In this document: piece by piece, positions 37,125 to 45,706 of the stretch
Layout of the letters: the number at the start of each line of letters is the position of its first letter
How positions within the stretch are numbered: position 1 is the first letter of the stretch
NCBI GenBank assembly: GCA_016208495.1
Contig: JACQXX010000092.1
Location: forward strand, 27,012-91,011
Direction: 5' to 3'
Source of the DNA: Acidobacteriota bacterium
GTDB taxonomy: Bacteria > Acidobacteriota > Blastocatellia > Chloracidobacteriales > Chloracidobacteriaceae
Length of the DNA: 64,000 nucleotides
Position numbers and translations under genes: made by a program
The notes under the pieces: generated by a model
The model's database searches: none
What the model was told of the DNA's origin: nothing
The model's input: the letters and a program-made list of their open reading frames with translations, nothing else

Positions 37125-37958
37125 TTATTCGTTAAAAGGTGAAGCTTCGGCCTCTTCGCCATAGAACATCTGCAATTGATCCCGGAGATATTCAAAGGCC
37201 GTTTGCGGCGTATCGGCAAAACGAAACAGATTCAGATCCTCTTGATTGATCATTCCCCACTTTTCAAGGGCGTCAAAATTCAAAACTTCGCGCCAGTACT
37301 GCTCGCCATAAATCACAATCGGAATTGGGCGGCGCAGTTTTTTGGTTTGAATCAGGGTCAGGACTTCAAGGAGTTCGTCTAACGTTCCAAAGCCGCCTGG
37401 AAAAATCACCAGCGCTTTTGACAGGTAGATAAACCAAAACTTGCGCATGAAAAAGTAGTGAAACTCAAAACTCAACTCATTTGAAATAAATGGGTTCGGA
37501 GCTTGCTCAAATGGAAGGCTGATATTGAGGCCGATTGACTTGCCGTGTGCCAGTGCGGCACCTCGATTGGCAGCCTCCATAATGCCCGGACCGCCTCCAG
37601 AACAAATCAAAAACCGTCGCTGGCGTTCTTTGAGGCTTTTTGACCACTCGGTCAATAACCGGGCAAGTTCAACTGCATCATCATAATAACGCCCCATTTC
37701 CAGTGCCCGGTCCAGTTTGTCCCGGTAACCATCCTCAAGCCCATCATTTTTCAATTCTTTCTCGACTTCTTCACTCGGGCGAATCCGGGCTGAACCAAAA
37801 AAGACGATGGTGTCTTTGACCTTGTAATGGCGGAATCTCGATTCCGGCTCCAGATATTCGCTCAGAATCCGCAACACTCGGGCGCTGTTGCTATTTAAAA
37901 AATCCAGGTTTTTATAGGCTTTGAGCGGAAGCGGGCGCTTCGATTGATCTTTGGACAT
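37125..37958 (-). CDS. LOG-family (lysine decarboxylase-like) Rossmann protein
   Basis: A 277-residue protein with the LOG fingerprint: a phosphate-binding CSGGGPGIMEAANRGA and the motif FPGGFGTLDELLEV. In characterised members this family cleaves the ribose phosphate from cytokinin nucleotides or acts as an AMP phosphoribohydrolase; many bacterial members are uncharacterised. An N-terminal extension of about 100 residues (DTIVFFGSARIRPSEEVEKEL) precedes the core and is common in the larger subgroup. ATG at 37958 has aaggag upstream. No signal peptide. Confidence 0.88.
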   Translation of the reverse strand: MSKDQSKRPLPLKAYKNLDFLNSNSARVLRILSEYLEPESRFRHYKVKDTIVFFGSARIRPSEEVEKELKNDGLEDGYRDKLDRALEMGRYYDDAVELARLLTEWSKSLKERQRRFLICSGGGPGIMEAANRGAALAHGKSIGLNISLPFEQAPNPFISNELSFEFHYFFMRKFWFIYLSKALVIFPGGFGTLDELLEVLTLIQTKKLRRPIPIVIYGEQYWREVLNFDALEKWGMINQEDLNLFRFADTPQTAFEYLRDQLQMFYGEEAEASPFNE

Positions 37959-38093
37959 TCAGGGGCAACTCCTTATGACAGAATGGCAAGCTGACAAAGT
38001 GACAGAATGACAAGGTGACAAAATGACAAGGTGACAGAGTAATTGTTTGACCACTCGCTACTCACTGCTCTGGGTTTGACTACTTCGCTCCCT
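37959..38093. repeat. tgacaaggtgaca tandem array
   Basis: About seven units of a 9-bp tgaca-(agg/aaa)-g word at 37977-38040 lie right at the truncated 3' end of the helicase gene. The remaining 50 bp is unique. The array is the same family as the one at the end of rsmA. Confidence 0.8.
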
Positions 38094-39395
38094 CTACTTA
38101 AATCGGCGATAGAATGGTCGGCGGCGGTTCTTTCGGGCTTCCAATTCGACAAAGGCGTTACTGTACAGAGCAATGATATCAGCGTGCAAATGTGTTCCCC
38201 CATCTTGATCGGACAAGAGTGGCTGGAGCCGTCCCAGGGTGTGAACAAAGGCAGTTCGTAGCGGCACCGGGCGATCTGGATGGTACACCAGATGACAGGG
38301 AACGCCACGCGTCCAGGTCACCCAATCGGCCAGTTCCTGCGAGTTTCCAACCGTGGCCGAAAGCATCAGAATGCGGGCGTCAGGCGGGGTATAAATGATT
38401 GATTCTTCCCAGGCTACGCCACGTTCGCGGTCCCCCAGATAATGAACTTCATCAAACACGACCAGCCGAACCTGGCTGAGAGTCCGGTCTGAAAACCCAA
38501 GGCCGTTCATGGCGTCATAGAGGCCATTGCGGTAAATCTCGGTCGTACCGATTTTGAGCGGAGCATCCGGGTTGACCCGCCGATCACCAGTGATGATGCC
38601 AACGTTTTCGGGGCCGAAAATGCGACTGAATTCCCGAAATTTGTCATTGGAAAGGGCTTTGAGTGGAGAGGTATACCAGCAGGATTGACCGCGCTCCAAT
38701 ACCCCACGGATGGCCTGCTCGGCAATCCAGGTCTTTCCCGAGCCGGTTGGTGCTGAAACCATAACATCCGCATCCTGATTCAAAACCAGGTCAACCGCTT
38801 CAAGTTGAAAATCGTCAGGCCGAAACGGCTGAACTTCCGGCGCCCCAATTCCAGCCAGCAACTGATCAAGTTCTTCCCGGCGCCGACGGCGGAGCATCAA
38901 CGAATGCAAATCAAGCGATTCCTCAGCTTTGGCGCCGGCTGATTTTTCAAATTCAATCAGTTCCTTTAACACCTGATTGATCCCGCCCGATGCCAGCAAC
39001 TGGACGACCGCCAAAGCTGGCACACCGGCGGCATGGTGGCCTTTTTGATATGACCGGGTCAGCACGGCCACAATTTTATCCAGACCCGCTTTCGGGGCTT
39101 TTGGTTCGCGTTCTTCAAGCCAGTCGCGCAACTGTTTGGGAGTCAACTCAACGGCTTCAACCAGACGGTGGGCAAGTGCCGGCTGGTCCTGGGCTTGAAT
39201 TGAAAGTTCAACGATCAATTCCATCCGGTTCAGCTTTGAAAGCGTTCTGGGGAGTGCTGAGGAAAGATCTTCGACAGGTGCTTTTTTCTTTCGGTTCGCA
39301 GATTTGGTCTCCGCCGGGCCAGATAAAATCTGGCGCAGTTGCGATGTATTGAGCGTTTCTGCCAGCCGAATCAGTTCAGATGATGACAGGTTCAA
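38094..39395 (-). pseudogene. Truncated DEAD/DEAH-box helicase (first RecA domain only)
   Basis: 433 residues. An N-terminal helical region (about 1-190) is followed by the first RecA domain of a Ski2-like superfamily 2 helicase: FRPDDFQLEAVDLVL, motif I APTGSGKT, Ia SPLKALSNDKF, motif II DEVHYLGDRERG and motif III LSATVGNSQEL. The chain ends soon after (EARKNRRRPFYRRFK), so motifs IV-VI and the whole second RecA domain are missing. The helicase cannot be active alone unless another protein supplies that half. The start is a TTG with aaggag six to seven bases upstream. The lost end coincides with a repeat array, suggesting a deletion. Confidence 0.75.
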
Positions 39396-39539
39396 AGCAA
39401 ACTCCTTAATTGAATGAAGAATTGAGAATTAAGAATTAAGAATTAAGAATTGGTTGGTTCTTGGTTCTTCTTCAAAAGTATTGATTTCTAACCACTAATC
39501 ACATTCTTCATTCTCAATTCTTCATTCTTCATGTTGGCC
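39396..39539. repeat. gaattaaga inverted-arm element
   Basis: Left arm of gaattaag units (39411-39449), a core with tggttcttggttcttcttc and gtattgatttcta (39452-39500), and a right arm of cattcttcattctcaattc units (39502-39533). The core matches those near 30850 and 7040. Confidence 0.85.
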
Positions 39540-40037
39540 TTACAGCCAGCGTTCCATCACGACGGCGTCTTCCGTGGGCCCATAATAGTAATTGCGGCGA
39601 CGGGTGACGGATTGAAACCCTAGCTGGTAATAGAGCAACTGTGCCGCTGTGTTTGAAGCCCGAACCTCCAGCCGGACACTTTTGGCGCCATAGATGCGAC
39701 CACGCGCCATGGCTTCCTCCATCAATTCCCACCCAACGCCAAATCGTCGAAAATCTGGATGTGTCGCAATGTTGTTGATATGGAGTTCGTCATACTCTTC
39801 GACCGGAGAGGGCACAACCCGCCCCACGATAAAACCAAGAATGCGTCGCATCATGGCTCCCGGTTCATCACCTCGGGCGACCAGCATGATGGCCATCGGG
39901 TTGTAATGCAGATCCCAATGATAGCCTTCATACCCCCAGCGACTCAGCCCGGTGGTTTCTTCAAGCTCCACCACTTCCTCCAGGTCGGCTTCCATCATAT
40001 CCGCCACAAAAAACTTGAGTCCCTTTGGTTTTTCCAT
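39540..40037 (-). CDS. rimI: Ribosomal protein S18-alanine N-acetyltransferase-like GNAT
   Basis: A GNAT acyltransferase of 165 residues. The acetyl-CoA loop is RRFGVGWELMEEAM, and LEVRASNTAAQLLYYQLGFQ followed by NYYYGPTEDAVVMERWL is typical of RimI. RimI acetylates the N-terminal Ala of S18; the gene is often beside tsaB, as here. ATG at 40037 follows gaggtg; a GTG three codons upstream is less likely. It begins 10 bases after the tsaB stop, so they form one operon. Confidence 0.9.
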   Translation of the reverse strand: MEKPKGLKFFVADMMEADLEEVVELEETTGLSRWGYEGYHWDLHYNPMAIMLVARGDEPGAMMRRILGFIVGRVVPSPVEEYDELHINNIATHPDFRRFGVGWELMEEAMARGRIYGAKSVRLEVRASNTAAQLLYYQLGFQSVTRRRNYYYGPTEDAVVMERWL

Positions 40038-40047
40038 TTTCGACACC

Positions 40048-40869
40048 TCACGCCTGACTTTCGACTGGCTGGATCAATTTGAGTTCGGCTTCAGACGGAC
40101 GAACATAGCAGGCGTCGATTTCGTGGGCTCCAATCTGTTTTCCCTCCCGCCAGCGATTGAGAAAAAGCCTCGCTGCCGTTGGTGCCAGAAAGGTTGGAGA
40201 TTGAATACAATACCAACCGCCTGATTCAATCAGGTAATTCATTTGAGAAGCCTGGTCAAGTGGAAAAAATTGAACGTGCTGCTTGTCAGCTTCAGATTGC
40301 AGGCGGCCAGACAAGGTGGGAATCGCATCTCCGGTAAAAAACCCCGCAGCGGCAAATGTCGGAGGGGTTCGGAGAAACACGGTTACGATCTCGGCAATCT
40401 GATTTTTGTGACCGGCGACTGGTTCAGTGAGCGGTTGCGGCCCAGTGCCGGATTCGAGCCGAAAACACTGGGCATAGACCTCGTCCCGATACGAAATCTG
40501 TACCACCCAGGCCCAAACCGGGGTTGAAAAGGAAGGAACGGCAGTGGTCAAAGCTTCGAGCGTGGTGGCGGTGACAACTGGCCGATTCAGGGCCTGGCTC
40601 ATCGCCTGAATCGTAGCCAATCCGACACGGAGACCGGTAAAACTGCCTGGGCCAACCAGGACGCCAAATCCGTCCAGTTCGGTCACAGCACAACCGGCGC
40701 GGTGTAAGACAAAATCAATATCACTGATCACCAGTGATGAAGTTTGCCTGGTAACCACGCCAAATTCGGCCAGAAGCTGGCTTCCACGAACCAGCGCAAC
40801 GCTAAATTGGGTGGAAGTTGTGTCCAGAATCAGGAGTACAGGGGAATCAGGAGGTGAGGAAACAGTCAT
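40048..40869 (-). CDS. tsaB: tRNA t6A threonylcarbamoyl transfer subunit TsaB
   Basis: Partner of TsaD and TsaE in making N6-threonylcarbamoyladenosine at position 37 of ANN-decoding tRNAs. The N-terminal LLILDTTSTQFSVAL and the motif GVLVGPGSFTGLRVGLATIQA are diagnostic; the C-terminal half (RDEVYAQCFRLESG) is divergent, as usual. 273 residues, a little long. I start at the ATG at 40869; the extension to 40950 lacks support. It forms an operon with rimI. Confidence 0.93.
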   Translation of the reverse strand: MTVSSPPDSPVLLILDTTSTQFSVALVRGSQLLAEFGVVTRQTSSLVISDIDFVLHRAGCAVTELDGFGVLVGPGSFTGLRVGLATIQAMSQALNRPVVTATTLEALTTAVPSFSTPVWAWVVQISYRDEVYAQCFRLESGTGPQPLTEPVAGHKNQIAEIVTVFLRTPPTFAAAGFFTGDAIPTLSGRLQSEADKQHVQFFPLDQASQMNYLIESGGWYCIQSPTFLAPTAARLFLNRWREGKQIGAHEIDACYVRPSEAELKLIQPVESQA

Positions 40870-41247
40870 CGAATTTGAATTAATCTTTCTGCAACATATT
40901 CCAGGTAGGGTCAGTGTCAAATCGCATTTCAGTTTTTCAAGAGTAACCACACCGGCTTCAAACTGATCTCAAAATAAGATTTCAGGATCTGAGGACAAAG
41001 GAGAATCTGAGCTTTACGCTTGTTAACAGCCCTTAGCCCTGTCTGATTGGGTGAAATTGTGGTGTTTGACACATCTTGTCGCTCAACTATATAGTTGCAC
41101 CGCTTGCTCTGACAATCCTGTGGCTCTTCAACCCTTTACTCCTCACACGCTTTTTCAAGCGGACCCCAGGGCGGCGATCTTCTGCCAATACAGGCAACTG
41201 TAGAATCAGCCGGCAGCCAGGACTTCTCTTCATCAGAGGACTTTCAC
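40870..41247. promoter_or_regulatory. Divergent tsaB / pfkA promoter region
   Basis: A 378-bp gap between divergent genes without tandem repeats. It must hold promoters for both sides. A purine-rich cagagga at 41234-41240 is the likely ribosome site of pfkA. No clear operator or hairpin is seen. Confidence 0.45.
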
Positions 41248-42291
41248 GTGAAAGACATTCGAACCATTGGTGTCATGACAGGCGGTGGCGATGCACCGGG
41301 ACTGAATGCAGCATTACGGGCAGTTGTTCGCCGGGCCATGCAGGCCCACCTGCGGGTGCTCGGTATCCATCACGGTTGGAAGGGTTTGATCCAGGGTAAG
41401 GTTGAACCCCTTACACGCTATTCAATTTCAGGTATTCTCCCACGGGGTGGAACGATTCTGGGAACGTCACGCGTCAACCCACTTGAATCGGATGAATCGC
41501 TGCAGCGTATCCAGGAAACCTGGCGGCGGTTTGGACTTGATGCCCTGATTACAATTGGAGGCGATGGCACACTCAGTGCCGCGTTGCGCATGTGGCGTGA
41601 TCAAGGCTACCCAATCGTCGGAATCCCAAAAACGATTGATAATGATGTGCGTGGCACCGACTTTACCCTTGGCTTTGATACCGCCGTGTCAATCGCCACC
41701 GAAGCCATTGACCGATTACACAGCACGGCTGAATCCCACGACCGGGTAATGGTGGTCGAAGTTATGGGCCGTCATGCTGGTTGGATTGCGGCCACTTCAG
41801 CCATTGCCGGGGGTGCCGACATGGTGCTCGTACCGGAATACCCGTTCCGGATTTCCCGAATCTGCGAAATCATCAACCAGCGCAAATCACTCGGGCGCTT
41901 TTTTTCAATCATCGTGGTGGCGGAGGATGCTCACCCGCATCCGGATGAAAATTTTCTCTCTGAACAAGATGCCCAGGAGGTATTTGAACATACCCGACTG
42001 GGCGGGATTGGCTCACTGCTTGGAAAAAAAATCGAGGAATTGACCGGGATTGTTACCCGAGTCACGGTGCTGGGATTTGTCCAACGTGGAGGCGGGCCAA
42101 CCGCGTTTGACCGGATGCTGGCCTCACGCATGGGGGTCAAAGCTGTGGATATGGTGCTCAACCGTGAATTCGGCTCCATGACGGCCATCCAGGGAACACA
42201 TATGGTCTCAGTTCCACTCGAACATGCGGTCTCGGGTATCAAGCTCCTGGATGACAGTATTTACCGCGATTGTGAAGTCTTTTTCGGTTAG
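41248..42291 (+). CDS. pfkA: 6-phosphofructokinase, ATP-dependent type predicted
   Basis: Phosphorylates fructose 6-phosphate at the committed step of glycolysis. Motifs: VMTGGGDAPGLNAALR, the phosphoryl-donor loop ITIGGDGTLSAA, the catalytic GIPKTIDNDVRGTD and VMGRHAGWIAA. The Gly in GGDGT favours ATP, whereas the Lys in PKTIDND is usual in PPi-dependent and mixed group III enzymes. 347 residues fits group III. The start is a GTG at 41248 following cagagga. Confidence 0.93.
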   Translation: MKDIRTIGVMTGGGDAPGLNAALRAVVRRAMQAHLRVLGIHHGWKGLIQGKVEPLTRYSISGILPRGGTILGTSRVNPLESDESLQRIQETWRRFGLDALITIGGDGTLSAALRMWRDQGYPIVGIPKTIDNDVRGTDFTLGFDTAVSIATEAIDRLHSTAESHDRVMVVEVMGRHAGWIAATSAIAGGADMVLVPEYPFRISRICEIINQRKSLGRFFSIIVVAEDAHPHPDENFLSEQDAQEVFEHTRLGGIGSLLGKKIEELTGIVTRVTVLGFVQRGGGPTAFDRMLASRMGVKAVDMVLNREFGSMTAIQGTHMVSVPLEHAVSGIKLLDDSIYRDCEVFFG

Positions 42292-42642
42292 ACGTTCCGT
42301 CCTCTTCTCCCGCCGCCAAATTCAGCTTCTTTCCGACAGGTTGTCTTAAACTTAAAACAAAATCCCAAGTCCTTTCGTGTCATAAGGATCCCCTGGGTTC
42401 CCTCCCCAGGGAGTATCTGCTTTTGTTACACCAATGTCAGACAGATTTAACACGATCAACAAAAGAAGTTAACCCCTCCTCAGTAAGCTCGCCGCTTCAA
42501 CCTAACTCATCATCCTGCATTGATTATATTCAACTCTAAAGGCGTGACCCTCCACTCAATCAGTCACGACCTCTGACTCAACCGAGTCCAAAGATTATTT
42601 CGTGTGTTTTCTCTTTTTTTCAAATCTCATGAGGTACAACGT
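42292..42642. other. Intergenic region with one hairpin
   Basis: A 7-bp stem (ccctggg, loop ttccctc, cccaggg) at 42391-42411 lies 100 bp after pfkA. A T-containing stretch (cttttgtt) follows nearby, so it may be a weak stop. The rest is unique and should hold the promoter of the TonB receptor, whose ribosome site gaggt is at 42631. I recognise no riboswitch. Confidence 0.4.
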
Positions 42643-45492
42643 ATGACAGTTCGTCCACGTGCAGCCTTGACTCAGGTCTGCGCCTTCCTGACGTGTCTCT
42701 GTCTGGTGGGAACGCCATTGACAGCACTCGGTGCGCCGCTGCTTCAGGCTGCACCATCAGGAAAATCGGCAACTGCCCCAAAGAACGCAGATAAACCCGG
42801 CAAAGTGGCCGGATTGGTCGTGAATGTGGCAACCGGTGACCCGATTCCCAACGCCGGAGTCGAAATTGTTTCGACACAGCAGACGTTCTACACGGACAAT
42901 GACGGCAATTTTGTCCTGACACTCCCGCCGGGAAACTACGAAGTCCGCGTTTTCAAGTCCGGTTTTGTTGACACCAAAAAACCTGTCACCATCGTGGCGG
43001 GAGATGTGTTCCCGCTTGATTTTGCGCTTTCAACGACTGGAAGCGGCGAAGTTGTCGAAGTCAATGCCACCAGCGGCAGTACTGAAATTGCAATGGTCGA
43101 AGAACGCAAGACGGCGAGCACGATTGTTGATTCGCTGTCATTGCGCGAAATCAACAACGACGTGGCCGGGGACGCCGCCGGGGTGCTGCAGCGCGCACCC
43201 GGACTTTCAATCGTTGACAACAAATTTGTCTACGTTCGGGGATTGGGAGATCGCTATAGCAACACCGTCATGAACGACGCCGTGATGCCAACGCCCCAGG
43301 CCGAACGCAAAGTCGTGCCGCTTGATCAGGTGCCGTCTGACCTGATTCAGAACTTGAAGATTTTAAAAACCTTTACCCCGGATCAACCGGGCGAGTTTGC
43401 CGGTGGGCTGGTCAAAATTGAAACGCTTGAGTTTCCCAACCGCTCGTCGCTCAAATTCTCAACATCATTTGGCGGCAATACCCAGACCACGTTCCAGGAT
43501 ATGCTGACCGCACCCGGAGACCGGCTTGACTTTCTGGGTTTTGGGTTGGGACGGCGTTCACTTCCATCAATCATTCCGAATAAACCGCTGGTGCGTGGCA
43601 GCGACCTGCTACCTGGATTTACGCCACAGGAATTACAGACCTTTGGTCGCGCATTTGAAAATGTCTGGGAACCCCGCAAGTCAACCGCGCCGATCAATCA
43701 AAGCTACAGCCTGGCCGGCAGCACGCAAATTGGAAAGCTCGGCTTTATCGGCACCATCACTTATGGCAACAGTTCAACGGTGACTCCGGAAATCCAACGC
43801 TATCCGCGGGTGTCAACCGGTCCAGATGGCACTCCGGTGGTCAGCGCCCAAAACCTGTATGACTATGTGTCAGGCGTCAACAGTGTTCGGCTTGGGTTGC
43901 TGGGCAATGCAGCCTACAAACTCAATGACAAGAACAAGTTCCTGTTCAAAAACTTCTTTAGCAATGACTCACGCGACGAAGCGCGCGAGTTTCAAGGCTA
44001 TTTTGATGACCGGACAACCGACATTCTGAATCGCCGCCTGCGCTATACTCGCACCCGAACCGAAACCCACCAACTGGCTGGGGATCACCTGGTCAGCAAA
44101 CTGGGTGATAGCATCTTTACCTGGCGATTTACCTACTCTCGGGCGCTGCTTGACGAGCCGGATCTGCGCGAAACGCTCTATGACTTTAACTCCAGCCTGG
44201 GCAAGTTTGTGTTCTTCCAGGGTGGACAGAGCGGCTTCCGGATGTTTACCAAAATGCGTGAAAACATCCGTGAACCAGCGATTGACTGGTCAAAATTCGT
44301 CTTTAAATCAACCATCACGTTTAACTTCAAAGCCGGTTTCCAGTTTACCAACCGCGACCGATCCTTCAATGCCCGCCGCTTGCGGTTTACCGCCCGTAGC
44401 CTGGCTGGAATTGACACATCGCTTTCACCGGAAAATCTGTTTGAAGCCTCAAACATCAACCCTGAAGGATTTGAAGTCCAGGAAAACACCCGCCCAACCG
44501 ACTTTTTCGTGGCCAAACAGGACATCATTGCCGGGTATGGCATGGCGGATGTCACCTATAACAAATTCCGAGTGATTTTTGGCGCACGGATTGAGAACTC
44601 AGAACAGCAAGTTCAGACCTTTGAACTGTTTTCATCAAACCCTGAACCAACCCGGGCCACGCTGGAAAACACCGATGTCCTGCCAAGCATCGGGTTTGTC
44701 TATAACATCAAACCAAACATCAATCTGCGACTTGGCTACAGCCAGACTGTCACCCGTCCACAATTCCGCGAACTCAGCCCGTTTGAATTTACCGAAGCCA
44801 CTGGTGGTCGCTCGACCCTGGGAAACCCCAATCTGGTGCGGACCAAAATTCAAAATTATGACGCCCGGTTTGAAATGTTTCAGTCATCGGGGCGGTTGTT
44901 TGCGGTGAGCTTCTTCTATAAAAACCTGCGCAATCCGATTGAGCCAGTGGTTGAAGCCACGGCTAACCTGCGCACCTCATACCGCAACGCCGACAAAGCC
45001 AAAAACCGGGGACTCGAATTTGAAATGCGCCAGACCCTGGGCAAGCTCTCCTCCCGGCTGGAAAACCTGACGCTCACGGCCAATTACACTTTTGTGGATT
45101 CATCGGTTGAAATCGGCCCTGAAGCGCTTGAATTGTTGACCTCGAAAAATCGCCCACTTGCCGGCCAGTCAACCCACCTGATCAACCTGTCGCTTGATTA
45201 TGACATTCCGAAATACCGCAGCTTTGCGCGTGTTCTCTATAACTACACCGGAGAACGCATCAGCGACGTTGGTGCCTTAGGAATCCCCGACATCAAAGAA
45301 AAAGGCTATCCGGCACTTGACGTGCTCTTCAGCAAAAAGCTGGGGGGTGAAAACGGCAAATGGGAAGTCAAATTCAGTGGTGAAAATCTGCTCAACCGGC
45401 TGGTTCGCTTCAAGATCGGCGATGATTTTCCCTTCCAGGTCTATCGCCGCGGACGGACGTTCGGCGCCGGACTTTCATACACGTTCTTTTAA
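42643..45492 (+). CDS. TonB-dependent receptor with carboxypeptidase-regulatory domain
   Basis: An outer-membrane beta-barrel transporter of 949 residues. Signal peptide to about residue 30 (CLVGTPLTALGA). Residues about 54-125 form a CarboxypepD_reg-like beta-sandwich (VAGLVVNVATGDPIPNAGVEI). The plug follows at about 150-260 (GVLQRAPGLSIVDNKFVYVRG, LKTFTPDQPGEFAGG). The remainder is the barrel, ending in the aromatic YTFF. ATG at 42643 with gaggt upstream. The secreted beta-helix protein downstream is a usual neighbour, suggesting a joint uptake system; the ligand is unknown. Confidence 0.92.
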   Translation: MTVRPRAALTQVCAFLTCLCLVGTPLTALGAPLLQAAPSGKSATAPKNADKPGKVAGLVVNVATGDPIPNAGVEIVSTQQTFYTDNDGNFVLTLPPGNYEVRVFKSGFVDTKKPVTIVAGDVFPLDFALSTTGSGEVVEVNATSGSTEIAMVEERKTASTIVDSLSLREINNDVAGDAAGVLQRAPGLSIVDNKFVYVRGLGDRYSNTVMNDAVMPTPQAERKVVPLDQVPSDLIQNLKILKTFTPDQPGEFAGGLVKIETLEFPNRSSLKFSTSFGGNTQTTFQDMLTAPGDRLDFLGFGLGRRSLPSIIPNKPLVRGSDLLPGFTPQELQTFGRAFENVWEPRKSTAPINQSYSLAGSTQIGKLGFIGTITYGNSSTVTPEIQRYPRVSTGPDGTPVVSAQNLYDYVSGVNSVRLGLLGNAAYKLNDKNKFLFKNFFSNDSRDEAREFQGYFDDRTTDILNRRLRYTRTRTETHQLAGDHLVSKLGDSIFTWRFTYSRALLDEPDLRETLYDFNSSLGKFVFFQGGQSGFRMFTKMRENIREPAIDWSKFVFKSTITFNFKAGFQFTNRDRSFNARRLRFTARSLAGIDTSLSPENLFEASNINPEGFEVQENTRPTDFFVAKQDIIAGYGMADVTYNKFRVIFGARIENSEQQVQTFELFSSNPEPTRATLENTDVLPSIGFVYNIKPNINLRLGYSQTVTRPQFRELSPFEFTEATGGRSTLGNPNLVRTKIQNYDARFEMFQSSGRLFAVSFFYKNLRNPIEPVVEATANLRTSYRNADKAKNRGLEFEMRQTLGKLSSRLENLTLTANYTFVDSSVEIGPEALELLTSKNRPLAGQSTHLINLSLDYDIPKYRSFARVLYNYTGERISDVGALGIPDIKEKGYPALDVLFSKKLGGENGKWEVKFSGENLLNRLVRFKIGDDFPFQVYRRGRTFGAGLSYTFF

Positions 45493-45530
45493 AATAGTCA
45501 GTAGTCAGTAGTTCGTAGTCAGTAGTTCAC
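45490..45530. repeat. Short tagtcag array after the TonB receptor
   Basis: Three to four degenerate units of tagtcag/tagttcg follow the TAA stop of the receptor gene. The remaining 175 bp to the next ATG is unique and includes the ribosome site cggagaag. Confidence 0.75.
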
Positions 45531-45706
45531 TAAGTTTATTGAGTTGAATTACTTGACTGTTTCCTCACACGAGGATTCCATTGCAAATTGGTGTTAGTCG
45601 TCGGTCGTCCACATTCTGGACTTTGCTGACTACTCACTGTCACTCAATGACATTTATTTCTGCTCATCAGGCTTCACTGATGACTCACTTATTCGGAGAA
45701 GTATCC

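Noticed and set aside
38094..38200. Selenocysteine or frameshift explanation for the short helicase
   Set aside because: The stop is TAG, not TGA, and the sequence beyond is a repeat array and then another gene, so no missing domain is present in another frame.
42292..42642. Cobalamin or other riboswitch before the TonB receptor
   Set aside because: I could not find a conserved box or a multi-stem structure; only one short hairpin is evident.
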